64,000 nucleotides of DNA from Desulfomicrobium sp. UBA5193 (GTDB lineage: Bacteria; Desulfobacterota; Desulfovibrionia; Desulfovibrionales; Desulfomicrobiaceae), in assembly GCA_002412965.1 (NCBI GenBank), contig DHWB01000003.1:393149-457148 (forward strand), written 5' to 3'. This document shows positions 26,172 to 34,284 of this stretch, piece by piece. The notes under the pieces were generated by a model that had not been told where the DNA came from, ran no database searches, and worked only from the letters and a program-made list of their open reading frames with translations. The position numbers and the translations under genes are program-made. Every line of letters starts with the position of its first letter. Within the stretch, counting starts at the first letter, position 1.

Positions 26172-27068
26172 ATGAAAGACATGAATCAGCAAGGATACGT
26201 CTTCAACATCCAGAAATACACCGTTCATGACGGGGCAGGCATCCGCACCATGGTCTTCCTGAAAGGATGTCCCCTGCGCTGCGACTGGTGCAGTAATCCC
26301 GAGTCCCAGCATCTGCGGCCCGAGCTGGCCTTCAATATGGCGAAGTGCCTGACCACGGCCGTCTGCGGGCGGTGCATCACCAGCTGTCCCAGCTCCCGCA
26401 TCATGGACTTCGAAGGGTTGCCGGCCACCGACTGCGCCCTCTGCGGGACTGCGCCGGGTTGCGTCGACGCCTGCCCGACGGGAGCTTTGAGCGTCTACGG
26501 CAAGGCCATGACCGTGGACGCGGTCCTGAATGCGGTCGAACAGGACGGCGTCTTCTATGCCCGCTCCGGCGGCGGCATGACCTTGAGCGGCGGCGAAGCC
26601 ATGTTTCAGCCCGAATTCGCGCTGGCCTTGCTGCGCGACGCCAGGCGCAGACGGATCAACACCGTCATGGAAACCTGCGGTCACTGCTCCACAGAGGCGC
26701 TGCTCGAAGCCTGCGGGCTCCTTGACGGCCTCATCTTCGATATCAAGTCCATGTCCTCGGCACGGCACAGGCAGGGCACGGGCGTCGGAAACGAACTCAT
26801 CCTCGAGAACTTCAAGAGCGTGCTCCGCGCCTATCCTGACCTGCCCATTACGGTGCGCACTCCGGTCATTCCCGGATTCAACGACACCGAGGAAGACATC
26901 AGGGCCATTGTGGCGCATCTGCCCAAACGCGATCGGCTGACCTACGAACTTCTGCCCTATCACCGCATGGGGCAACCCAAGTACCAATTCCTGAAGCGAC
27001 CCTTTCCCATGGGAGACGCGAAGCTCGCCCCCACCCTCATGACAAGGCTGAAGGCAATAGCCGCTTAG
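26172..27068 (+). CDS. Glycyl radical enzyme activase (radical SAM)
   Basis: ATG 26172 has GGAAGG in front and gives 298 residues. The radical SAM motif is C33-x3-C37-x2-C40 (CPLRCDWC). A ferredoxin-like insert follows with eight cysteines (C59, C65, C68, C72 and C88, C91, C97, C101) for two further clusters, as in activases of the choline-lyase and glycerol-dehydratase type. The glycine-rich segment GGGMTLSGGEAMFQ binds SAM. It abstracts a hydrogen from Gly798 of the neighbouring lyase. The two genes are 56 bases apart, in one operon. Confidence 0.93.
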   Translation: MKDMNQQGYVFNIQKYTVHDGAGIRTMVFLKGCPLRCDWCSNPESQHLRPELAFNMAKCLTTAVCGRCITSCPSSRIMDFEGLPATDCALCGTAPGCVDACPTGALSVYGKAMTVDAVLNAVEQDGVFYARSGGGMTLSGGEAMFQPEFALALLRDARRRRINTVMETCGHCSTEALLEACGLLDGLIFDIKSMSSARHRQGTGVGNELILENFKSVLRAYPDLPITVRTPVIPGFNDTEEDIRAIVAHLPKRDRLTYELLPYHRMGQPKYQFLKRPFPMGDAKLAPTLMTRLKAIAA

Positions 27069-27088
27069 CCCCGTCCTCTCCCTCCGAC

Positions 27089-27118
27089 GCCCCGCAGGTC
27101 CATCTGACGGGGCTTTTT
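27089..27118 (+). terminator. Rho-independent terminator behind the activase
   Basis: GCCCCG (27089-27094) pairs with CGGGGC (27108-27113), with an inner CAG/CTG pair, followed by TTTTT. It separates the lyase-activase operon from EBP2. Confidence 0.85.
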
Positions 27119-27270
27119 CATGCCTGCCGCCCGCTCAGTCCCCGCACACGCACGTTCACGGCGCATGAACGCACGCCGCCATGAACCGCCCCAACATCCC
27201 GCCTTGACAGAGCGCGCGGGATCGGAAGAAGAAAATTATTTTGACTCCGAACATTCTTCCAAGACAATCC

Positions 27271-28662
27271 ATGTTTTCAAAATTCTTCGAACAGTTTCTC
27301 GACAGCTTCAAAGACGCCGTGTGCATCACCGATCACGCCGGAATCGTTGTTTATCTGAATAACAGGCACAGCGAACTGACCGGAATCCCCAGAGAATCCC
27401 TGCTCGGAAAGTCGGCCGTGGAGATGATGGAGCACGGGCTCTTCGACGTCGTCATCAATCCCGAGATCGTCAAGACCAAGCGGAGCCACTCCAGCATCCA
27501 GAACGCGGGAGGCCGCAAGCTCATCCTGGAAGGCACGCCCATCCTCGACGAATCGGGAGAAGTGGCGTTTGTCATCACCTTCATGCGCGACGTGACCACC
27601 CTCATGGACTTGAAGCGCAAGCTTGCGATCCAGAAGGAACTTCTCGACGCGTACCAGACCATGAACATGGCCGATCAGAAATATGCGGCCGAGTATCCTC
27701 GTGTCGTCCACAGCCCGGCCATGCGCAAAATTTACAGCCAGATCGACAACATTGCCGAGACGGATGCCACGGTGCTGCTCATCGGCGAAACCGGCGTAGG
27801 CAAGGACGTCGTCGCCCGGCACATCCACTCGGTCAGCCCCAGGTCCGAAAAACCCTTTATCAAGGCCGACTGTTCGAGCATCCCCGAAAGCCTGATTGAG
27901 ACGATGCTCTTCGGCTACACCAGCGGCACTTTTTCCGGGGGCAGCAGGCACGGCAAGATCGGGCTCATAGAGGCGGCCGCGTCCGGCACCCTGTTTTTGG
28001 ATGAGATTGGAGATCTGCCCCTGACCATGCAGTCGAGCCTGCTCCGGCTGCTTCAGGACAGGGAGGTGATGAGGGTCGGCGCCACATCTGCGAGCAAGGT
28101 CGATGTGCGCGTCCTGGCTGCGACGAACAAGGATCTCGAGAAGGAAGTGCGTCTGGGCAACTTCCGCTCCGACCTCTACTACCGTCTGAAGGTCGCCGTC
28201 CTGAAACTGCCGCCCCTGCGCGAACGCAGAGCGGACATACTGCCCATGGCTCATGGATTCCTGGATTTCTTTTGCGCCAAATACAGGCGCGAGATGAAGA
28301 TCAGCGCCGAGGCCGACGACGCCCTGTTGCGTCATTCCTGGCCGGGCAACGCGCGGGAGCTTGAAAATCTGATTCAAGGGCTGGTGGTCACCAGCCGGAA
28401 AAGCTTTATCGGCGTGGAGGATCTTCCTTTCGCCCGTGGCACGCGCGGCAAGCCTTGCGTCTGCCACGAAAATCTCGCCGATGTGGAACTGGAGGGCCGC
28501 ACTTTCAAGGAAATAATGCAGGACCTGGAAGGGAGCGTCCTGCGGAAGGCGATCGACCAGTTCGGATCCGTGAACGATGCGGCCAAGAAACTCGGCATCA
28601 ACCGCAGCACGGTCTTCCGCAAGCTCAAGGAACTCGGTGAGACGCCCAGGGACGGCGGCTAA
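27271..28662 (+). CDS. Sigma-54-dependent activator EBP2 (PAS-AAA-Fis), glycyl radical enzyme regulator
   Basis: ATG 27271 is preferred to the in-frame TTG at 27241, giving 463 residues. A PAS domain (about 10-115) is followed by AAA+ with Walker A GETGVGKD (172-179) and the FLDEIGDLPL region. A Fis-type helix-turn-helix lies at the end (AAKKLGINRSTVFRKLKEL). The sigma-54 contact loop reads GTFSGG (219-224) instead of the usual GAFTGA. It lies right behind the lyase and activase, so it most likely activates the promoter at 23564 through the palindrome at 23411. The PAS ligand is unknown. Confidence 0.82.
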   Translation: MFSKFFEQFLDSFKDAVCITDHAGIVVYLNNRHSELTGIPRESLLGKSAVEMMEHGLFDVVINPEIVKTKRSHSSIQNAGGRKLILEGTPILDESGEVAFVITFMRDVTTLMDLKRKLAIQKELLDAYQTMNMADQKYAAEYPRVVHSPAMRKIYSQIDNIAETDATVLLIGETGVGKDVVARHIHSVSPRSEKPFIKADCSSIPESLIETMLFGYTSGTFSGGSRHGKIGLIEAAASGTLFLDEIGDLPLTMQSSLLRLLQDREVMRVGATSASKVDVRVLAATNKDLEKEVRLGNFRSDLYYRLKVAVLKLPPLRERRADILPMAHGFLDFFCAKYRREMKISAEADDALLRHSWPGNARELENLIQGLVVTSRKSFIGVEDLPFARGTRGKPCVCHENLADVELEGRTFKEIMQDLEGSVLRKAIDQFGSVNDAAKKLGINRSTVFRKLKELGETPRDGG

Positions 28663-28689
28663 AGCTGACGGTCATCCCTGCAAACCGAA

Positions 28690-28747
28690 AGGGGGCTGGG
28701 CAGCGTCCAGGGACCGCCGAGAAGGCAGCCCCTGGCCCCACTTTTTC
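28690..28747. terminator. G/C-rich hairpin region with T-run between convergent EBP2 and aldehyde dehydrogenase genes
   Basis: An imperfect stem formed by GGGGGCTGGGCAGC and GCAGCCCCTGGCCCC is followed on the plus strand by ACTTTTT. It is likely the terminator of EBP2. The pairing is not perfect, so confidence is moderate. Confidence 0.45.
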
Positions 28748-28784
28748 AGGTGAATGCTCTTGGAGGATTTCCACGCCGGGCGCG

Positions 28785-30245
28785 CTAGCGCTTGTCCAGA
28801 CCTCCAAGCAGGATGTACTTGGTTTCCAGATACTCATCCAAGCCCTGCCTGCCGCCTTCTCGTCCGAGTCCGCTGTCCTTCATGCCTCCAAACGGGACTT
28901 CGCCCGAGGCCAAGGCGACCTCATTGGCGCCGACCAATCCATATTCGAGCTTGGTGACGACCCTCCACATCTGGGGCAGATCGCGGGTGAAGACATAGCT
29001 GGCCAGTCCGTAGGGCGTGTCGTTTGCAAGTTCGAGGGCCTCTTCTTCGCTGGAGAAGCGAATGATAGGCGCGATGGGGCCGAAGATTTCCTCCTGGAAG
29101 AGGCGCATGTCCCTGGTCACACCGGTGACGATGGTGGGTTCAAAGAAATTGCCGCCCAGAGTCGACGGCTTGCCGCCGCATACGATGGTGGCTCCTTTGC
29201 TTGTCGCGTCCTGCAGCAGTTCGTGCATGAAGGCGAAAGCCTTGCCGTCGATGAGCGGGCCTTGGGTTATGCCGGCCTTGGTTCCGTCGCCCAGGATGAT
29301 CCTGCCGACTTCCGTCTTGAGGCGCTCCACGAATTCATCGTGCACCGCGTCCTCTACCAGGAAGCGGTTGGCGCAGATGCAGGTTTGTCCGGCATTCCGA
29401 AATTTGCAGCCCACTGCGCTGCGAACCGCGTCCTCCACATCTCCCTTTTCAAAAACAAGAAACGGCGCGTTGCCGCCCAACTCAAGGGAGAGCTTTTTCA
29501 TGGTCTGCGCACACTGTGCCATGAGTTTTTTTCCGACAGGAGTGGAGCCGGTAAAGCTGAGGGCGCGCACAGTTGGGCTCTGGCACAAGGCGTCTCCGAT
29601 TTCGCGTGCGTTGCCGGTGATTACGGAGAATACGCCCGCAGGAAAGCCTGCGCGTTCAGCCAGTACCCCGAGCGCAAGCGCGGACAAGGGGGTCGCAGAT
29701 GCGGGTTTGACGATGACCGGACACCCGGCCGCCAAGGCTGGCGCGGCCTTTCGCGTGATCATGGAGTTCGGAAAATTCCAGGGCGTTATAGCCGCCGCCA
29801 CCCCGATCGGCTGGCGTATGACCAGGGGCTGCTTGCCGCTCCAGGGGGAAGGAATGACTTCTCCGTATGCCCGGCGTCCCTCCTCTGCGAACCAGTCTAT
29901 ATAGGTGCATCCCAGAAGTATTTCACCTTTTGATTCAGCGAGGGGCTTGCCCTGCTCCAGAGTCAGGATCAAGGCGAGGTCGTCAATGTTTTCGTGAATG
30001 AGAGCATGCCATCTGTGAAGGACAACTCCGCGTTCTTTTCCGGTCATTGTGCCCCAGGCCTTGAATGCTTCAGCTGCGGAAGCGATTGCATGGTCTGTTT
30101 CAGCTTTTCCGCAATTTGGAACTGTGCAGATTACGTCGCCTGTGGTCTTGTTTGTTACCGGGAATGAATCTTGGTTGACTGCCTCAACCCATACACCGCC
30201 AATATAACACTTGGAACAAAGGAGTGATGCGTCCTGTAAGTGCAT
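28785..30245 (-). CDS. NAD(P) aldehyde dehydrogenase, GabD/SlaB type (candidate sulfolactaldehyde dehydrogenase)
   Basis: This 486-residue protein is of the succinate-semialdehyde dehydrogenase type. It has FTGSTPVGKKL, the catalytic glutamate in LELGGNAPF, the nucleophilic cysteine in NAGQTCICANR, and PFGGMKDSGLGREGG near the end. SlaB of sulfoglycolytic bacteria belongs to this subfamily. The gene stands alone but has a sigma-54 promoter and two TGCCC-N6-GGGCA sites like suyAB. This favours 3-sulfolactaldehyde oxidation to sulfolactate. Succinate semialdehyde from the GABA pathway at 53.6 kb is the alternative substrate. Confidence 0.83.
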   Translation of the reverse strand: MHLQDASLLCSKCYIGGVWVEAVNQDSFPVTNKTTGDVICTVPNCGKAETDHAIASAAEAFKAWGTMTGKERGVVLHRWHALIHENIDDLALILTLEQGKPLAESKGEILLGCTYIDWFAEEGRRAYGEVIPSPWSGKQPLVIRQPIGVAAAITPWNFPNSMITRKAAPALAAGCPVIVKPASATPLSALALGVLAERAGFPAGVFSVITGNAREIGDALCQSPTVRALSFTGSTPVGKKLMAQCAQTMKKLSLELGGNAPFLVFEKGDVEDAVRSAVGCKFRNAGQTCICANRFLVEDAVHDEFVERLKTEVGRIILGDGTKAGITQGPLIDGKAFAFMHELLQDATSKGATIVCGGKPSTLGGNFFEPTIVTGVTRDMRLFQEEIFGPIAPIIRFSSEEEALELANDTPYGLASYVFTRDLPQMWRVVTKLEYGLVGANEVALASGEVPFGGMKDSGLGREGGRQGLDEYLETKYILLGGLDKR

Positions 30246-30334
30246 TTCTTGTAAACCTCCGCATGAAAATTTTGGTGTTCTTGTTTGCTGCTGATATCAA
30301 TGGAGTCCTCGATGAATATGCATGCTGTTCAGAA

Positions 30335-30350
30335 AGCAAGAAGTGATCCT
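30335..30350 (-). promoter_or_regulatory. Sigma-54 promoter of the aldehyde dehydrogenase gene
   Basis: The minus-strand sequence AGGATCACTTCTTGCT has GG-N10-GC and the TTGCT -12 element. Predicted transcription starts near 30323, 78 bases before the ATG. Confidence 0.72.
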
Positions 30351-30468
30351 CTTTGCGTGCTGACTCGAGTAATGGAGATAATAGTCCGGATTAATTATAT
30401 ATTTTTATTTTCTATGAGTGCGGCCATATCGATGTTGTGTCAAAAAAGGCATAATTCGTGGCGTGGCG

Positions 30469-30503
30469 TGCCCACATGTGGGCATCATGTCCGTATGTGG
30501 GCA
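30469..30503. promoter_or_regulatory. Two EBP1-type palindromes upstream of the aldehyde dehydrogenase gene
   Basis: TGCCC-ACATGT-GGGCA (30469-30484) is perfect. TGTCC-GTATGT-GGGCA (30488-30503) begins exactly 19 bp later. They lie about 120 bp upstream of the sigma-54 promoter. The remainder of the 440-base gap up to 30685 shows one more GGGCA half-site (30529-30533) and nothing else. Confidence 0.82.
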
Positions 30504-30685
30504 GTGGAAGCGATCGGGTTGTACGGGCGGGCAGTTGGTCGCCGAGGTTGTCCACAAGGGTTCAGAGAATGCCAACGGTCTTGCTACATGTGCGATTTTG
30601 GGGTCCCAATTTGTGAGCCTCTGTCACACGTGCGAAAAACTCTGGAGGGAGGAGTGCAGATGCGCTTTGCGTTGAGCGCGCTGAT

Positions 30686-31201
30686 CTAGAATCCCAGATG
30701 ATCCAAGGCGTATGGATCTTCTTTTTTGCGACCTTTCCCGCAAATATGCTCGATCTTGAGTTTCAAAACGCAGCAATCGCTGAGTCGATGCTCGATGTGC
30801 TTGTCGCCGCGTTCCTGGAAGCCTGGGGCAAGTTTGTACACGATGAATTTCAACAAAGCCCTTTTCGCTTCAGGTTCATCAACTATCTCGATGCTTCCGG
30901 AAACCATGGCGCTGGCATACGCGGTGCTGAATTTGTCGGGAAGCGTCTCGGCACCTTCAACCGCGACGAAGGCGGCTTGGGGTTGAAGTTTCAGGTAATC
31001 AATCTTGCGCCCTTCGTGAGCGCAGTGAAAGATGAGGTGTTTTTCTCCATCCTGCTCAAGCAATGCGTAATTGAGGGGGACCCCATAAGGCGTTGAATTC
31101 GGCCCGACAATGGAGAGAAATCCCCATGTGCACCGACGAAGAATTTCCAGGGCTTCATCATTCCCTATTTTTCTGCTTGCGCGGCGTAACGGATATTCCA
31201 T
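30686..31201 (-). CDS. Flavin-binding pyridoxamine-5'-phosphate-oxidase-like protein (NimA type)
   Basis: This 171-residue protein starts MEYPLRRASRKIGNDEALEILRRCTWGFLSIVG and continues with YGVPLNYALLE and IFHCAHEGRKIDYL. These are the landmarks of the small split-barrel flavoproteins related to NimA nitroimidazole reductases. Most members have no known natural substrate. It is a single gene between unrelated neighbours. Function beyond FMN or heme binding cannot be given. Confidence 0.8.
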   Translation of the reverse strand: MEYPLRRASRKIGNDEALEILRRCTWGFLSIVGPNSTPYGVPLNYALLEQDGEKHLIFHCAHEGRKIDYLKLQPQAAFVAVEGAETLPDKFSTAYASAMVSGSIEIVDEPEAKRALLKFIVYKLAPGFQERGDKHIEHRLSDCCVLKLKIEHICGKGRKKEDPYALDHLGF

Positions 31202-31254
31202 TTGTGCTCTATGGCGATAAAGGACAAGTATCTATTTGGCTCTATTCATGGGTT

Positions 31255-32607
31255 TCATTCGAAGCATTCAAATCGATTGCGTCCCGTGTTTTTTGCTTTG
31301 TACAGTGCCTGATCGGCCCGAACCATCAAGTCGGACAAGTTTTCCGTTTGTGGGCGATATTCCGCCACGCCGATGCTTGTCGTTAAGCGCACGGGCCGTC
31401 CATTTTCCGTAAAGAGTTCTATCGCTTCCACTTGGGTGACGATCCTCTCAGCAACGCAGCATGCCTTTTTCAGGTCCGTTTCCACCAGAAGCAAGGCAAA
31501 TTCCTCACCGCCGATGCGGCCGCAGAGGTCGGTGCTGCGCAGTTCCTTGCCGCAGGTCCGGGCGATGGCTTGGAGGGCGCGGTCGCCAGTGGCGTGGCCG
31601 AAGGTGTCGTTCACGTCCTTGAAGTGGTCGATGTCCAGCATGAGCAGGCTCAAGCAACCTCCATGGCGCTTGCAGCGTTCAATTTCCTTCTGCGCGGTGT
31701 TCAGGAAATGGCGGCGATTGGCAATACCGGTCAGGCTGTCGGTGGTGGCCTGGCGTTCGAGTTCAAGGCGCAGCGCCCTGCGCTCGGAAATGTCGCGAGT
31801 CACGCCATGAACCTCCACGGCCCCGGTTTTGTCGTTTTTGACGTAACGTGCGATGACTTCGGTCCAGACACTCGTGCCGTCCTTGCGCAGTTGCTCAATT
31901 TCCGAGGTCTGATATTCATCCGCGCCGAGAACCCCGGACAGGAATTTTTCGCGGTTGTCGCGAATTGTTTGCGTCAGACTCTCTGCATCCTCCGGAGCCA
32001 CGGTTGTGTTTAGGGAATGCTCCATTATTTCTTCTGGAGTGTACCCGCGCAGGAGCTCGATCGATGGGCTGACATAGGTGAAGCGAAGCGTTTGGGTATC
32101 CAGGATCCAGACGACATCCTTCATGGTTTCGGTCAGGTTGCGGTAATGGGCCTCGCTTTCAATCAGGGCAGCCTGGGCGCGTTTACGGCGCTCGACTTGC
32201 AGTCGCAGCCCGGCATTGATCCGGTTCAGCTTTTCTTCTTTTTTTCTGATGGTCATTAGGGACGCTTCGAGCCGGGCGGTCATGGCGTTGAACGCCTTGG
32301 AGAATTCCCCCATGAATTCAAGGCGCTGGCTGAAATCGCCGGATGCGATCATCTGGGTCTGCCAGGTCATGTGCTTGAGGTTGGCCTGCAGCGTCTTCAA
32401 TGCTCCCGCCGTGTACCCTTTGAGGGATGTGCTGATGGACAGGTCCCCGCTGGCGATGGCCATGACGAAATGGCGCAACTCAAGCAGTTCTGAGTGCAGG
32501 CGCGCAAGCTCGGCATCGGCCGCGAGGCCTGCGGGCAGCTCCGGAGGCGCTTTGGCCGTCAGGATTTCGCGCAGCAGGGCGGAGGCCCGGTCAAGCTCGG
32601 AGCTCAT
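31255..32607 (-). CDS. Diguanylate cyclase with HAMP-like and PAS domains
   Basis: ATG 32607 overlaps the stop of the V4R gene (ATGA) and gives 450 residues. Visible are a HAMP-like helical region (about 45-130), a PAS/PAC pair (about 155-280) and a C-terminal GGDEF domain. The active site is GGEEF, with the inhibitory RxxD site (RSTD) five residues before it, so it should be an active, feedback-inhibited c-di-GMP synthase. No membrane segment is seen, so it is cytoplasmic. Coupling to the preceding V4R protein suggests the pair work together. Confidence 0.87.
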   Translation of the reverse strand: MSSELDRASALLREILTAKAPPELPAGLAADAELARLHSELLELRHFVMAIASGDLSISTSLKGYTAGALKTLQANLKHMTWQTQMIASGDFSQRLEFMGEFSKAFNAMTARLEASLMTIRKKEEKLNRINAGLRLQVERRKRAQAALIESEAHYRNLTETMKDVVWILDTQTLRFTYVSPSIELLRGYTPEEIMEHSLNTTVAPEDAESLTQTIRDNREKFLSGVLGADEYQTSEIEQLRKDGTSVWTEVIARYVKNDKTGAVEVHGVTRDISERRALRLELERQATTDSLTGIANRRHFLNTAQKEIERCKRHGGCLSLLMLDIDHFKDVNDTFGHATGDRALQAIARTCGKELRSTDLCGRIGGEEFALLLVETDLKKACCVAERIVTQVEAIELFTENGRPVRLTTSIGVAEYRPQTENLSDLMVRADQALYKAKNTGRNRFECFE

Positions 32608-33128
32608 GCCTCTTCCTCGGCCTGGGCGGTGAAGCGGCAGGTCCGGTCTCCGGTACACCAGCAGTCCACTTCCTTGACCTTGAATTTCTTGCCCGTGAAG
32701 CTCTCCATGAGCCCGGCGATGAACCCCTCGTCATAGACACACACTTCGTAGTCCAGTTCCGGCAGCCCCGAGCAATCCAGATCTTCGGACATGGTGATGA
32801 CAAAGGATCCTTTCTCCTCGTCCGCCGATTCCACGCGCATGATGCCGATGCCAAGATCTCTCAATATTTCCTGCAGGGTGCGTACGAAATCGTTCAAATC
32901 CGTGATCCCGGAGCAAAACTTGGTGTAAAACGTGGTCCCCGCAAGCTTGCCCGCCTCGTGGAACAGGGCGTCGGCTTGCGCCGTGCCGTAGTGACTTTCC
33001 AGCACGTCCCGGAAAACGAACTGCATGAGACGGTAAACCTCGATCCGCGTCGTAGGTCCAAGATTGGGCCGGCCCAGATCAATGTCACCGATAAGATCCC
33101 AGGAAAATCTGTATTTGCGTTCAGGCAT
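32604..33128 (-). CDS. V4R (4-vinyl reductase-like) sensor protein
   Basis: ATG 33128 (MPERKYRFSW) gives 174 residues; an in-frame TTG at 33164 is less likely. The C-terminal motif EVDCWCTGDRTCRF, with three cysteines, and the YDEGFIAGLMESFTGKKF region are typical of V4R domains, which bind small molecules or metal. The stop overlaps the start of a diguanylate cyclase, a likely sensor-output pair. The stimulus is unknown. Confidence 0.78.
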   Translation of the reverse strand: MPERKYRFSWDLIGDIDLGRPNLGPTTRIEVYRLMQFVFRDVLESHYGTAQADALFHEAGKLAGTTFYTKFCSGITDLNDFVRTLQEILRDLGIGIMRVESADEEKGSFVITMSEDLDCSGLPELDYEVCVYDEGFIAGLMESFTGKKFKVKEVDCWCTGDRTCRFTAQAEEEA

Positions 33129-33340
33129 GGTTCGCCGCCGGGGGTTAAGATTCAAGTATGTCAAATATATCCGTCTGGAAGGCGAATATCAAGGCGGATG
33201 TGATTGGATTGCACTTTAAGAATCGACTGGCACCAAGCTGTCGTTGCAGCCCTCGTAGCGGGTCATCCTTTCTTTCTACGTGCGTGGTCCGCGCAGCATT
33301 ACTCTTAAAACAATCAGCATGACCCCCGATTATTGCGGGC

Positions 33341-33979
33341 TCAACGCAGTTGATATGTGAGCACGGCGAGTTCAACCGTGATGTCCATGTTCAGGACGAC
33401 CATGTTTTCGGGAACGTCCACTGGACGGGATGCGAAATAGAGCGCTCCCCTGATGCCGATATGTCCGAGCCGATTGATGGTGTGTTGCACCTCGGGCGGA
33501 GGGACTGCGATGATTGCCAGGTCGACATGACGTGAGTCCAGTTCCTGTTCAAGCTGCGCCATGTCCTGAATCGGGATGCCTTCAATGGATTTGCCGATAT
33601 AGTCAGAAGATTTGTCAAATATCTGAACGATTTTTAGGTTTCTTTTTTGAAATGATTCGGAGTGGATCAGCACACTGCTGAATCCTCCGGCACCGATCAG
33701 GACAACTCTCCAGTTTTGATCGAAGCCGAGAATTTGCGAGATATGCTCACGAAGTAAAGGTACATTGTAGCCCACCCCCCTGACACCGAAGGTGCCAAAC
33801 TCTGCGAGATCTCTTCTGACCAGGCTTTGGGTGATTCCTTCGATTTTTTCGAGGTGAGATGACGATATGACTTCAACGCCCTTTTTTTTCAGGTGATCCA
33901 GCGTACGAAGATACAGGGATAGACGGCGGATGATGAGGTTCTTTTTATTGGTTTTGGGCCGGATTATTTTACGCGTCAT
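33341..33979 (-). CDS. rex: Redox-sensing transcriptional repressor Rex
   Basis: This 212-residue protein has an N-terminal winged helix (TLDHLKKKGVEVISSSHLEKIEGITQSLVRRDLAEFG, about residues 26-62), shown here only as a domain location, and a Rossmann domain with VVLIGAGGFSSVL. This is Rex organisation and length. Rex senses the NADH/NAD ratio and represses fermentative and respiratory genes. I saw no TTGTGAA-type Rex box near it or before other genes of the window. Confidence 0.9.
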   Translation of the reverse strand: MTRKIIRPKTNKKNLIIRRLSLYLRTLDHLKKKGVEVISSSHLEKIEGITQSLVRRDLAEFGTFGVRGVGYNVPLLREHISQILGFDQNWRVVLIGAGGFSSVLIHSESFQKRNLKIVQIFDKSSDYIGKSIEGIPIQDMAQLEQELDSRHVDLAIIAVPPPEVQHTINRLGHIGIRGALYFASRPVDVPENMVVLNMDITVELAVLTYQLR

Positions 33980-34284
33980 GCAATGAATACCTCGCGGGTG
34001 ATTACGAATTATACGTTTGAAAATTCATCCACCAGAAGGACCAAGGTCAAGTGATATTTTTCTACCCCAATGATATCAAATGACCATAACTGCCCGCCAG
34101 GATGAATCTGAAAAATGCGGGTCAAATCGTCTTTTGGCACTTTGGCGTCTTTTCTGAGTATTGTTCGGAAAAACAGAGGGGGAGTTTTTTTTATTTTAAT
34201 ACCTCGAAATTGTTGCGATTATTGATATTCTTGGCTAAAGAGACAAAATATGTTTCATCGGAAAAAAACAATTTTGAGGGGATC
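33980..34284. other. Non-coding gap between rex and the TPR gene
   Basis: The gap carries the two divergent 5' regions. The in-frame extension of the TPR gene back to 34102 lacks a good ribosome site. I see no palindrome, hairpin or promoter that I can assign. Confidence 0.4.

Noticed and set aside
30285..30689. 134-codon plus-strand open frame in the aldehyde dehydrogenase upstream region
   Set aside because: It runs through a sigma-54 promoter and two enhancer palindromes, has odd composition and no family match that I recognise.
33341..33979. Rex-controlled genes in the window
   Set aside because: No TTGTGAA-N4-TTCACAA-like box was found in the intergenic regions that I read.
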